Assembly (NCBI RefSeq): GCF_000472385.1
Contig: NZ_AWZU01000019.1
Span: 80,499 to 144,498 of the forward strand
DNA: 64,000 nt
Direction: 5' to 3'
From: Bradyrhizobium sp. ARR65
GTDB lineage: Bacteria; Pseudomonadota; Alphaproteobacteria; Rhizobiales; Xanthobacteraceae
Translations under genes and position numbers: made by a program
Shown: piece after piece, positions 9,760 to 17,615 of the stretch
Layout of the letters: each line of letters starts with the position of its first letter
How positions within the stretch are numbered: position 1 is the stretch's first letter
Notes under the pieces: model-generated
The model's input: only the letters and a program-made list of their open reading frames with translations
The model's database searches: none
What the model was told of the DNA's origin: nothing

Positions 9760-10089
9760 CTATCCCGGGGCAAGCTTCAACGCGACGATGCCGATCATCA
9801 CGAGCCCGATCCCTGCGACCTTGGTGAGACTCAGCGCCTCGCCAAACAGCAACACGCCCATGACCACGGTCCCGACCGCACCGATCCCGGTCCAAACCGC
9901 GTAGGCAAGCCCAAGGTCCAGCGCCTGCAGGGCTCGCCCAAGCAGGAAGACGAATGCCGCAAGTAGAGCGAGCGAGATCAGGCTCCAGCCCATTCGCGTG
10001 TAGCCCTCGGCATACTTCATCGAGATAGCCCAGCCGATATCGAGAAGCCCCGCGAGTATCAGTGCCATCCAGGCAAGCGAACTCGACAT
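9760..10089 (-). CDS. SMR-family efflux protein (SugE/Gdx-like)
   Basis: This 109-residue, four-helix protein reads AWMALILAGLLDIGWAISMKYAEGYTR at the start, with the membrane-embedded acidic residue in the first helix replaced by D in LLDIGWA (E in most SMR proteins), then YAVWTGIGAVGTVVMG and GIVALKL at the end. GLLxIGWAxxLK and YAVWTGIGAVG are typical of the SugE/Gdx subgroup, which exports guanidinium or quaternary ammonium ions. The Glu-to-Asp change in helix 1 is unusual and could alter coupling. ATG 10089 fits the family; an upstream ATG at 10107 would overlap the GST gene. Confidence 0.88.
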   Translation of the reverse strand: MSSSLAWMALILAGLLDIGWAISMKYAEGYTRMGWSLISLALLAAFVFLLGRALQALDLGLAYAVWTGIGAVGTVVMGVLLFGEALSLTKVAGIGLVMIGIVALKLAPG

Positions 10090-10096
10090 GACGCCA

Positions 10097-10774
10097 TCAC
10101 GCGGCAAGCTTCAACAGATGCGCGTCGTGACGGAGCAGAAAGTCGCGCAGCAATTTCGCATAATCGGATCCGACGGCGGAGCGAACGCTCGGCCGGCGCG
10201 CGAGCTCAACGCGCCAGCGACGGACTTTCGGCGTTTCATCGAAGACACTGAGGTCAACGATTTCATCGAACACATCGAAGTAGCGAAATATCGGCGCAAA
10301 CACCGCATCCACGAGGCTGAAACTTTCGCCTGCGAAAAACGGGCCCAAGCCCAACGCCCCTTCGACGCGCGCAAACTTCGCGGCAATCGCCGCCCGCTTA
10401 TTCGCGAACGTCGCGGGATCCGTGGTGGTCTCGAGTCCCCACAGGTCTGCCAGGATGGCGGAGCCGAATTCCATCCAGGCGCGGTGCTGGGCGCGCGTCA
10501 GCGCATCCTGCGGATGCAGCCTGGTTCCCTGCTGGCTATCCTCGATGTACTCGCAAATGACGTTGCTCTCGAACAGCGCCACCTCACCATCATCCGAGGC
10601 GACGACGAGCACGGGGACTTTGCCGAGCGGGGAAATATTGAGAAACCACTCCGGCTTCTCGGCGAGATCGATATCGATCCGCTCGAACGGCACACCCTTC
10701 TCGGACAGCGCGATCACCGCGCGCTGGACGTAGGGACAAAGTTTGTGACTGATCAGCTTCAGCGGGGCAGCCAT
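10097..10774 (-). CDS. Glutathione S-transferase family protein
   Basis: The 225-residue protein has a thioredoxin-like N-terminal GST domain with CPYVQRAVIALSEKGVPFE (Cys in the active-site position, as in Omega/Zeta-like and stringent-starvation-like GSTs), LNISPLGKVPVL with the cis-proline, and ESNVICEYIE for glutathione binding. An all-helical C-terminal domain follows. ATG 10774 has GAGG six bases upstream; longer ATG starts at 10795 and 10846 overlap the promoter/operator. It is followed by the SMR pump gene after seven bases, suggesting a two-gene detoxification unit. A strong palindrome covers its promoter. Confidence 0.9.
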   Translation of the reverse strand: MAAPLKLISHKLCPYVQRAVIALSEKGVPFERIDIDLAEKPEWFLNISPLGKVPVLVVASDDGEVALFESNVICEYIEDSQQGTRLHPQDALTRAQHRAWMEFGSAILADLWGLETTTDPATFANKRAAIAAKFARVEGALGLGPFFAGESFSLVDAVFAPIFRYFDVFDEIVDLSVFDETPKVRRWRVELARRPSVRSAVGSDYAKLLRDFLLRHDAHLLKLAA

Positions 10775-10793
10775 CCCGAACCTCGCAGTTTTC

Positions 10794-10836
10794 ATGCATT
10801 CGCATCTAATTACATGCAAATGCATTAACCTGTCAA
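10794..10836 (-). promoter_or_regulatory. Palindromic operator within GST promoter
   Basis: Arms ATGCATTCGCAT (10794-10805) and ATGCAAATGCAT (10814-10825) are inverted with one mismatch around an eight-base centre containing the palindrome TAATTA (10807-10812). On the minus strand a perfect TTGACA (10836-10831) lies 18 bases before TAATTA, so the palindrome occupies the spacer and -10 region. This is the geometry of a repressor operator (for example MarR, HxlR or TetR families). No such regulator is adjacent. The -35 overlaps the last bases of anmK. Confidence 0.6.
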
Positions 10837-11936
10837 GGTCGCGCAATCACCCCACCGGTCATCGGCATTGGCACACCCGTGGTCGCTGGATAGCTTAGCG
10901 GCAGGCCCTTCAATCCCCGGACGGCGAGGAAGCCGAAGGCTTGCGCTTCGATCGCATCCGCCGACCAGCCGAGCGCATTGGCGGCTTCGACGCGCGCCGG
11001 CGCGAGGCGTTCGCGCAGCATCCGCATCATGGTGAGATTGCGTGCGCCGCCGCCGGAGATGATCCAACCTTGCGGCGGCTTCGGCAGCAGCGGCACGATC
11101 CGCGCGATCGCCGCCGCGGTGAGCCCGGTCAGCGTGGCAGCGCCATCGGCCGGTGCCATCTCGCCCAGCTTGAAATGCGCGAAATCGTTGCGATCGAGCG
11201 ATTTCGGCGGCCGCCTGGCAAAGAACGGATGATCAAGCACCCGTGCAATCCAGGTCTCATCCGCCGTTCCTTGCGCCGCCATCCGGCCGTCGCAATCAAA
11301 GCTCTGCCCGGTCGTCCGCTGCATGAAATCGTCGAGCAGCGCATTGCCGGGCCCGGTGTCGCAGGCGATCAGCGTATCGGCGCCATCGATATAGGTAATA
11401 TTGGAAACGCCGCCGATATTCACCACAACGATCGGCCCTTGTCGTTCCAGCGACTGCACCAGCGCGCGGTGATAGACCGGCACGAATGGCGCGCCCTGCC
11501 CCCCGGCCGCGACATCGGCCGCACGGAAATCAGACATCACCGGGATATGGATGGCTTTGGCCAGCGCCGCAGCGTCGCCGATCTGCACGGTCAGCTTGCG
11601 TTCGGGCCGGTGCAGCACGGTCTGGCCATGGAAGCCGACAATGTCGATCTCCTCGGGCGCAATCCGGTGCTGGGCGGTAAAGGTCTTCACCGCTTCCGCA
11701 TGGGCCAAGGTGACGACACGTTCGGCCTCGGACAGCACACCAGGCCGCGCATCGCGCTCAGCCAGGTGAACGGCCCCTGCGAGCGCCTCCCGCAGCAGCT
11801 TTCGCTCCGGATCGGTATAAGCCCGGTAGCCGGAAGGCCCGAAGGCCTGGATCCGTCTGCCGTCGGTCTCGATCATGGCGACGTCCACCCCGTCGAGCGA
11901 GGTGCCGCTCATCAGACCGATCGCCGTCAACATCAT
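10833..11936 (-). CDS. anmK: Anhydro-N-acetylmuramic acid kinase
   Basis: The 367-residue product matches AnmK: GLMSGTSLDGVDVAMIETDG at the N-terminus (phosphate-binding), GFHGQTVLHRP, DFRAADVAAGGQGAPFVPVYH, VNIGGVSNITYI and CDTGPGNALLDDF. AnmK cleaves and phosphorylates 1,6-anhydro-N-acetylmuramic acid to MurNAc-6-phosphate in peptidoglycan recycling. The gene is divergent from tyrS. ATG 11936 or 11933 may be used. Other cell-wall genes (PBP1A, amidase, M23 peptidase) lie elsewhere in the window and are not linked to it. Confidence 0.96.
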   Translation of the reverse strand: MMLTAIGLMSGTSLDGVDVAMIETDGRRIQAFGPSGYRAYTDPERKLLREALAGAVHLAERDARPGVLSEAERVVTLAHAEAVKTFTAQHRIAPEEIDIVGFHGQTVLHRPERKLTVQIGDAAALAKAIHIPVMSDFRAADVAAGGQGAPFVPVYHRALVQSLERQGPIVVVNIGGVSNITYIDGADTLIACDTGPGNALLDDFMQRTTGQSFDCDGRMAAQGTADETWIARVLDHPFFARRPPKSLDRNDFAHFKLGEMAPADGAATLTGLTAAAIARIVPLLPKPPQGWIISGGGARNLTMMRMLRERLAPARVEAANALGWSADAIEAQAFGFLAVRGLKGLPLSYPATTGVPMPMTGGVIARP

Positions 11937-11976
11937 GCTTTAGCGAGCCTCACGAGTCCTACCCCGGACGCCCAGC

Positions 11977-12003
11977 TTGTGCCAAACGGGCACATCTTAT
12001 AAT
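11977..12003 (+). promoter_or_regulatory. Candidate tyrS promoter with inverted repeat
   Basis: A perfect TATAAT lies at 11998-12003, 95 bases before the tyrS ATG. TGTGCC (11978-11983) and GGCACA (11989-11994) form an inverted repeat separated by five bases in the -35/spacer area. The -35 match is weak (TTGTGC or GCTTGT). The assignment to tyrS rests on direction and distance only. Confidence 0.4.
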
Positions 12004-12097
12004 GCCACAGCGCCTGCAGACGCGGCAGCCTGTCCGGTCACGGTTCCGCAATTTGCTGCAACTACCGTAAAACAAGAATGATCAGAGTCCCAGACAA

Positions 12098-13351
12098 ATG
12101 ACTGCTTTTAAATCTGATTTTCTGAATGTGCTGCAGGACCGCGGCTTCATTCATCAGATTTCGGACCCCGAATCGCTGGATGCGCTGGCCGCCAGGCGCG
12201 AGCTCGTCGCCTATATCGGCTTCGACTGCACCGCGCCCTCGCTCCATGTCGGCTCGATGGTGCAGATCATGTGCCTCTACTGGTTGCAGCAGACCGGCAA
12301 CAAGCCGATCGCCCTGATGGGCGGCGGCACCACGCGCGTCGGCGATCCCTCCGGCAAGGATGAGACCCGCAAGATTCTGTCCATCGAGGAGATCGAGCGC
12401 AACAAGGATGGCATCAAGCAGGTCTTCTCGCATTTCTTGCGCTTCGGCGAGGGCAAGAGTGACGCGATCATGCCCGACAACGCGGAATGGCTGACCAAGC
12501 TGAACTGGATCGAAATGTTGCGCGACATCGGCCGGCATTTCTCGGTCAACCGCATGTTGGCGATGGATTCGGTCAAGCTCCGGCTCGAGCGCGATCAGGA
12601 GATGAGCTTCATCGAGTTCAACTACATGATCCTGCAGGCCTACGATTATGTCGTGCTCAACCAGCGCTACGATTGTCGGCTGCAAATGGGTGGTTCCGAC
12701 CAGTGGGGCAACATCGTCAACGGCATCGATCTCGGACGCCGTTTGGGTACGCCGCAACTGCATGCGCTGACCACCCCTCTGATCACGACCGCGTCGGGCG
12801 AGAAGATGGGCAAGACCGCGAGCGGCGCGGTGTGGCTCAACGCCGACATGAAGAGCCCGTACGAATACTGGCAGTTCTGGCGCAACACCGAAGATGCCGA
12901 TGTCGAGCGCTTCCTCAAACTGTTCACCACGCTGCCGCTCGGCGAGATCGAGAAACTCGCCGCGCTGAAGGGCGCCGAGATCAACGATGCCAAGAAGGCG
13001 CTTGCGGATGCCGCGACGACCTTGCTCCATGGGCCGGAGGCCGCGCGGCAAGCTGCGGAAACGGCGCGACGGACATTTGAGGAAGGCGCGATCGCGGAAA
13101 ATCTGCCGACGGTGGAAATTCCGCAAAGCGAACTTCAGGCGGGGTTCGGGGTGCTGGCTGCGTTCGTGAAGGCGGGCCTCGTCACCTCAAACGGCGAAGC
13201 GCGGCGGCAGATCAAAGGCGGCGGCCTGCGCGTCAACGACGCGCCCGTTACCGACGAGCGCATGATGCTGACATCGGCGAATCTCGCGCCGGAGGGCGTG
13301 ATCAAGCTTTCGCTCGGCAGGAAGCGCCACGTCCTGCTCAGGCCTGCATAG
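12098..13351 (+). CDS. tyrS: Tyrosyl-tRNA synthetase
   Basis: This 417-residue class I synthetase has YIGFDCTAPSLHVGSM, where PSLHVG is the HIGH-type motif (about residues 45-50), the QMGGSDQWGNIVNG tyrosine-pocket segment and GEKMGKTASG as the KMSKS-type loop near residue 233. A C-terminal S4-like RNA-binding domain begins around VKAGLVTSNGEARRQIKGGGLRVN. The length is typical. It charges tRNA-Tyr in the cytosol. An MFS gene follows in the same direction 55 bp later. Confidence 0.97.
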   Translation: MTAFKSDFLNVLQDRGFIHQISDPESLDALAARRELVAYIGFDCTAPSLHVGSMVQIMCLYWLQQTGNKPIALMGGGTTRVGDPSGKDETRKILSIEEIERNKDGIKQVFSHFLRFGEGKSDAIMPDNAEWLTKLNWIEMLRDIGRHFSVNRMLAMDSVKLRLERDQEMSFIEFNYMILQAYDYVVLNQRYDCRLQMGGSDQWGNIVNGIDLGRRLGTPQLHALTTPLITTASGEKMGKTASGAVWLNADMKSPYEYWQFWRNTEDADVERFLKLFTTLPLGEIEKLAALKGAEINDAKKALADAATTLLHGPEAARQAAETARRTFEEGAIAENLPTVEIPQSELQAGFGVLAAFVKAGLVTSNGEARRQIKGGGLRVNDAPVTDERMMLTSANLAPEGVIKLSLGRKRHVLLRPA

Positions 13352-13406
13352 GCGTATTCGCGAAACGCGCTTGCTCAAGCGCACCAAAGCGCGCTCCCTG
13401 TCACCA

Positions 13407-14654
13407 ATGGATCAGAACGCGCCGCGGGAGGACATCTTGACTGCGCCGGCCAAGCCGGCGCGCGTAGCGCTCGTTGTCCTCGCACTGTGCTTTGCGCTCT
13501 CCGTGCTTGGCCGCGGCCTCGGCGAGAGCTTCACGGTCTTTCTCAAGCCAATCTCGGAAAGCTTTGGCTGGGACCGCGCCGAAGTGGTCTCGGTCTATTC
13601 ACTGTGCGCTCTGGCTGGCGGCCTGGCGGCGCCCTTGATCGGACGGCTATTCGACCGGTCGGGACCGCGCACGGTCTATACGCTGGGGCTCGCGCTGCTC
13701 GGCGGCGCGTTCCTGTCTGCCGCCTTCGCCACTCATCTTTGGCAGTTCCAACTCAGTGTCGGGCTGTGCGTCGGCATCGGCATCGCCTTCATCGGCAATG
13801 TGCCCAACTCTATCCTGCTCGGCCGCTGGTTCGGTCCCAAATTGCCGACCGCGATGGCGGTGGTCTATTCCGCGACCGGCGCGGGCGTGCTGATCCTGCT
13901 GCCCGCCTCGCAGCTCCTGATCGATCGCTTCGGCTGGCGTGGCGCCTATGAGATTTTTGGCGCGCTCGTGCTCATCCTGCTCATTCCGTTGCTGCTGTTG
14001 CCGTGGCGGCTATTTTCCCGCGGCTCGCCGCATGTGGTCAAGAAAGCTGCCGAGAGTTTTGAAGGCGAAGGCTGGACGCTCGCGAGCGCGATGCGCCATC
14101 ACGCTTTCTGGGCGTTGTTCGCGACGTTCTTCTTCACCGCGATCGGCATGTACGCCATCGCCCCACAGGTGGTGGCCTATCTGGTTGAAGCCGGCTTCCC
14201 GCCGCTGCAGGCAGCGACCGCCTGGGGCTTTTCCGGCGTCGTATTGCTGTTCGGAATGTTGGGTGTCTCCTCGCTGGATGGGCTGATCGGCCGCAGACCA
14301 TCGGTGCTGTTCAGCTACGCGCTGTCCATCATCGGCATCGTGATGCTGTGGGCGCTGCAATGGTACCCGAACTTCTGGTTGCTCACCGGCTTTGTCGTCT
14401 GCTTCGGCAGTATGATCGGTTCGCGCGGCCCGCTGCTCTCGGCTACAGCGATGAAGATCTTTCGCGGCAATCGGGTCGGCACGATCTATGGCAGCATCTC
14501 CATCGGCAGCGGGTTAGGCTCGGCGGTCGGCTCCTGGAGCGGCGGCCTGATCCACGACCTCACCCATAGCTACAATCCGCTGATTGTATTTGCCCTGATC
14601 GCTGTGGTGCTTGGGATGATTCCCTTCTTGGTTGTACCCGCCCTGCGGCACTAA
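13407..14654 (+). CDS. MFS transporter (MCT/OFA-like)
   Basis: The 415-residue protein has about 12 membrane helices in two halves joined by a central loop (SRGSPHVVKKAAESFEGEG, around residue 210). The motif RLFDRSGPRTVY after helix 2 is the MFS motif A. The overall pattern (FGWDRAEVVSVYSL, GGLAAPLIG, an N-terminal FTVFLKPISESFGW segment) resembles monocarboxylate/oxalate-formate type carriers. Substrate cannot be deduced. I prefer ATG 13407 to an in-frame TTG at 13371. It follows tyrS but has no obvious functional link to it. Confidence 0.88.
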   Translation: MDQNAPREDILTAPAKPARVALVVLALCFALSVLGRGLGESFTVFLKPISESFGWDRAEVVSVYSLCALAGGLAAPLIGRLFDRSGPRTVYTLGLALLGGAFLSAAFATHLWQFQLSVGLCVGIGIAFIGNVPNSILLGRWFGPKLPTAMAVVYSATGAGVLILLPASQLLIDRFGWRGAYEIFGALVLILLIPLLLLPWRLFSRGSPHVVKKAAESFEGEGWTLASAMRHHAFWALFATFFFTAIGMYAIAPQVVAYLVEAGFPPLQAATAWGFSGVVLLFGMLGVSSLDGLIGRRPSVLFSYALSIIGIVMLWALQWYPNFWLLTGFVVCFGSMIGSRGPLLSATAMKIFRGNRVGTIYGSISIGSGLGSAVGSWSGGLIHDLTHSYNPLIVFALIAVVLGMIPFLVVPALRH

Positions 14655-14765
14655 GCCTCGTCTTTGCAATCGCATAGCCTCATGCCGATTTGTCCCGCCT
14701 CTATTCACCATTGGTAAGGTGCTTGCTGGTATCGCGGTGGTGACAATCCCCTAGAAGAGGCCGCG

Positions 14766-16460
14766 ATGATGCTGCTCAGCCGATTGAAGATCCGCACCAA
14801 ACTCGCAAGCATCCTCATTCTCGCAGCCTTGACAGTCTTCGCGATCGTCGCGTTATCGGCCTGGCTCAGCAAAGAACGCATGCTGGAAGATCGCGTCGCG
14901 CAGATGCGCACCGCGGTCGACCTGATGACCGGCATGGCGCAGACGCTGCAGGACGAGGTCGCCGCAGGCAAAATGACGCTTGCCGAAGCGAAGAACCAAT
15001 TCCGTCTGCGCGGGCGGCGGATGACCTTCAACAACGGCCAGGGCTACGCCATCGTCTACAATGCCGATACGACGAGCCTCTTGAACATCGCCAACCCTCA
15101 GGTTGAGGGCCGCGCGTCCGGCGCAAAGGACGCCACGGGCCTTGTCATTGCCGATATCCAGATGACGGCCGCGCGCGAACGACCCGAAGGCGGCGTCGCG
15201 AGCTATACGTTCCCGCGCCCTGGTCAGACGGTCGCAGTTCGCAAGATGGCTTACGCCCGCCGCTTCGAGCCGTGGGACATCTATGTGACCTATGGCCTCT
15301 ACGTCGACGACATCGATGCGGACGTGAACTCATTGATGCTGCGTCTCGGCGTCATCGGCGGCGGTCTCACCTTGCTGCTTGGACTGTTGTCCTGGCTGAT
15401 TTCGAACGATGTCGCGGGAGCGCTGGGCCGCCTGAAGGACAGGATGCAGGCCATTGCCGGCGGCGCGCTGGATCAGCCGGTCGAGGAGACCGAGCGCGGC
15501 GACGAAGTCGGACGCATGGCGGAAACATTGGAAGTGCTGCGCCAGACTGCCATGACGGCGCGCACGCTGGAAGCCGAGCAGGTCGCGACCAAGCAGCGCA
15601 GCGAAAAAGAGAAGCGCGACGCCTTGATCGCGCTTGCCGATCGGTTCGACGCATCGGTGGGTCAGCTCGTCGGGCTGATGGCGTCCGGATCACACGAGCT
15701 GGAAGCGACCGCGCAATCCATGACGTCGACGGCGGAACACACTAATCATCGCGCCTCCGTGGTCAGCTCGGCCGCCACCGAGGCCAGCACGCGGGTGCAG
15801 ACGGTCGCCGCGGCCGCCGAGGAATTGTCCTCGTCCATCACCGAGATCAGCCGTCAGGTCGCGCAATCCGCCGCCATCACCAACCGTGCCGTCGAAAGCG
15901 CGCGCCGCACCGACACCATCGTGCGGGCGCTTGCGGATGGCGCCAAGCAGATCGAGCATGTCGCCGAGCTGATTTCCAGCATCGCCGAGCAGACCAATCT
16001 GCTAGCGCTGAATGCCACCATCGAAGCCGCGCGCGCTGGCGAGGCCGGCCGGGGTTTTGCGGTCGTCGCGGCCGAAGTGAAGACGCTGGCAAGCCAGACG
16101 GCAGACGCCACCAAGGAGATCGGCACCCGCATCAGCCAGATCCAGGGTGCCACCAAGGAAGCGGTCGAGGCCATCGGCGGCATCACCGCGACCATCGAGG
16201 AAGTCAGCGTCATCGCAACCGCGATCGGCTCCGCGATCGAGCAACAGGGTGCGGCGACTTCGGAGATCGCGCGCAACGTGACGCAGACGGCGCAGGCGAC
16301 CAAGGACGTGACGAGCAACATCGGCGGCGTCAGCAGCGCCGCCAACGAAACCGGCAATGCCGCCGGCCTTGTGCTCGCCGCCGCCTCCAACCTCTCCAAG
16401 CAGGCCGAACAACTGTCCGGCGAGGTCAGCACGTTCCTCGCCGGAGTGCGCGCGGCATAG
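14766..16460 (+). CDS. Methyl-accepting chemotaxis protein with Cache-type sensor
   Basis: The 564-residue receptor has a first membrane helix (about 12-33), a periplasmic domain (about 35-190) with the single-Cache pattern GRRMTFNNGQGYAIVYN, a second helix (about 194-214), a HAMP domain (DRMQAIAGGALDQPVEETERGDEVGRMA) and a cytoplasmic signalling domain. The tip IAEQTNLLALNATIEAARAGE is canonical for CheW/CheA binding. It has no CheR-binding pentapeptide at the end. The stop codon TAG is the first three bases of a palindromic repeat. It is monocistronic as far as can be seen. Confidence 0.94.
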   Translation: MMLLSRLKIRTKLASILILAALTVFAIVALSAWLSKERMLEDRVAQMRTAVDLMTGMAQTLQDEVAAGKMTLAEAKNQFRLRGRRMTFNNGQGYAIVYNADTTSLLNIANPQVEGRASGAKDATGLVIADIQMTAARERPEGGVASYTFPRPGQTVAVRKMAYARRFEPWDIYVTYGLYVDDIDADVNSLMLRLGVIGGGLTLLLGLLSWLISNDVAGALGRLKDRMQAIAGGALDQPVEETERGDEVGRMAETLEVLRQTAMTARTLEAEQVATKQRSEKEKRDALIALADRFDASVGQLVGLMASGSHELEATAQSMTSTAEHTNHRASVVSSAATEASTRVQTVAAAAEELSSSITEISRQVAQSAAITNRAVESARRTDTIVRALADGAKQIEHVAELISSIAEQTNLLALNATIEAARAGEAGRGFAVVAAEVKTLASQTADATKEIGTRISQIQGATKEAVEAIGGITATIEEVSVIATAIGSAIEQQGAATSEIARNVTQTAQATKDVTSNIGGVSSAANETGNAAGLVLAAASNLSKQAEQLSGEVSTFLAGVRAA

Positions 16461-16553
16461 AGCATGATCCCGACCCGAAGGGTCGCCTCAGCGCAAGGGA
16501 AGCCGGTTTTCCTTGCGACAACTGCGAGGCGTTTGCGCGGAGATCGTGCTCTA
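16458..16553. repeat. Intergenic palindromic repeat (family B, copy 1)
   Basis: Twelve-base inverted ends TAGAGCATGATC (16458-16469) and GATCGTGCTCTA (16542-16553) differ by one base. The interior contains GCCGGTTTTCC, characteristic of the widespread rhizobial element with ends like AGCATGATC. The TAG of the left end serves as the stop codon of the chemoreceptor gene. A diverged copy of the same family is at 50558-50605. Confidence 0.7.
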
Positions 16554-16571
16554 CAAAACCCCCTGACGCGC

Positions 16572-17387
16572 TCATTGCCATGTGCCCATGCGGTCGCCGG
16601 AAGCGGCGGCCGCCCATGCGCTCACCGCTCCGAGCAAGGTGGCGGCGGCGATCGAAAACGCCAGGATGATCGTGCTGCGGCGCGAATGCGCAATGGCTGT
16701 TCTTGAAGCGGCAATAGCCTGATCGACCCGCCGTTCGGCGTCGCCTGCCGAGAGTCCCGTCGTAGTGGCGACCTGCTGGATGAGATGGGTGCGGTCATCG
16801 CCGTTCACGCCGTTATGGCTCGACGACGTCATAAGTATCCGGCCCGCTTCTGCTCGCTCGGCGCCCATAGCCACATTTGTCGTCGGCCGCGGCGCGCGGA
16901 ACAGCCGGTCCAGCTCGTAGCTCAGCAGCGGTTCGGCCGAGGTCGTGTCTTTGGCGGTCAACGCCGATGACGAGCCATGTACGGTCGCCGCGCCGATCAC
17001 CGCCGTCAGCGCCGCGCCGAGGAGGACGGCGAGCGCCCACGCCGCGAGGCCATGAAAGCCGTCGCGCGTTTCGGCCTCCGGCGTGCCGGCCACGTCATAG
17101 CGGCGGCGGAGATGGCCCGCGATGTAGCCGCCAATACCGAAACTGACGATGGCCTGCAGGATCAGGTAGAGGCCCGACAGAAGCGATAGCGCGGCCGATG
17201 CATCGCGCCACGTCGGCGACGTCGAGCTTACGCCGAGTCCGATCGTGACGCCGAACATCACCAGGATGAAGGAAAATGCTGCGGCTGCAAAAGCGCCCGC
17301 AACTACGGGCGTCCAGTGCAGATAGGCCTTGTCGTCGGGAAGCGTGAGCGCTTCGTCTTCGACAAGCGTGCCGGCTTCGATTGTCAT
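16572..17387 (-). CDS. Conserved membrane protein of unknown function
   Basis: The 271-residue protein has an acidic N-terminus, then hydrophobic helices at about 25-50, 68-92 and 115-135, a polar region of about 80 residues (145-235) and a last helix near 240-262. The sequence HWTPVVAGAFAAAAFSFILVMFGVTIG and GIGGYIAGHLRRRYD is familiar from uncharacterised rhizobial membrane proteins; no catalytic motif is visible. AAGGG lies eight bases before the ATG and overlaps the stop region of the upstream 24-codon gene, so the two are probably translationally linked. Confidence 0.8.
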   Translation of the reverse strand: MTIEAGTLVEDEALTLPDDKAYLHWTPVVAGAFAAAAFSFILVMFGVTIGLGVSSTSPTWRDASAALSLLSGLYLILQAIVSFGIGGYIAGHLRRRYDVAGTPEAETRDGFHGLAAWALAVLLGAALTAVIGAATVHGSSSALTAKDTTSAEPLLSYELDRLFRAPRPTTNVAMGAERAEAGRILMTSSSHNGVNGDDRTHLIQQVATTTGLSAGDAERRVDQAIAASRTAIAHSRRSTIILAFSIAAATLLGAVSAWAAAASGDRMGTWQ

Positions 17388-17399
17388 GTGCGAAGCCCT

Positions 17400-17474
17400 T
17401 TAGCGCAAACCGAAAAACGAAAGTATGGCCATGATCACGACGATCAGGCCGATGAGATAGATCAATTGATTCAT
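17400..17474 (-). CDS. Small 24-residue membrane protein
   Basis: On the minus strand ATG 17474-17472 starts a 24-codon frame ending in TAA at 17402-17400. The peptide begins MNQLIYLIGLIVVIMAIL and ends SFFGLR: a single hydrophobic helix with a basic C-terminus. GGAGGAGG lies five bases before the ATG, one of the strongest ribosome sites in the window. The next gene starts 12 bases after its stop. Hydrophobic composition, perfect Shine-Dalgarno and tight spacing argue for a real small protein; function is unknown. Confidence 0.75.
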   Translation of the reverse strand: MNQLIYLIGLIVVIMAILSFFGLR

Positions 17475-17615
17475 TTGACCCTCCTCCAGTCCTCTCCGGC
17501 CTGATAATCGCAAGTTGTTCGGAAGGTTCCTGTCGGAAGCAATGCGATGCCGCGCTGCGGCGGCCGGTTCCGAAGGAATGGGAAGGATTTAGATCATCGC
17601 GCGAGCGATCGCCGA

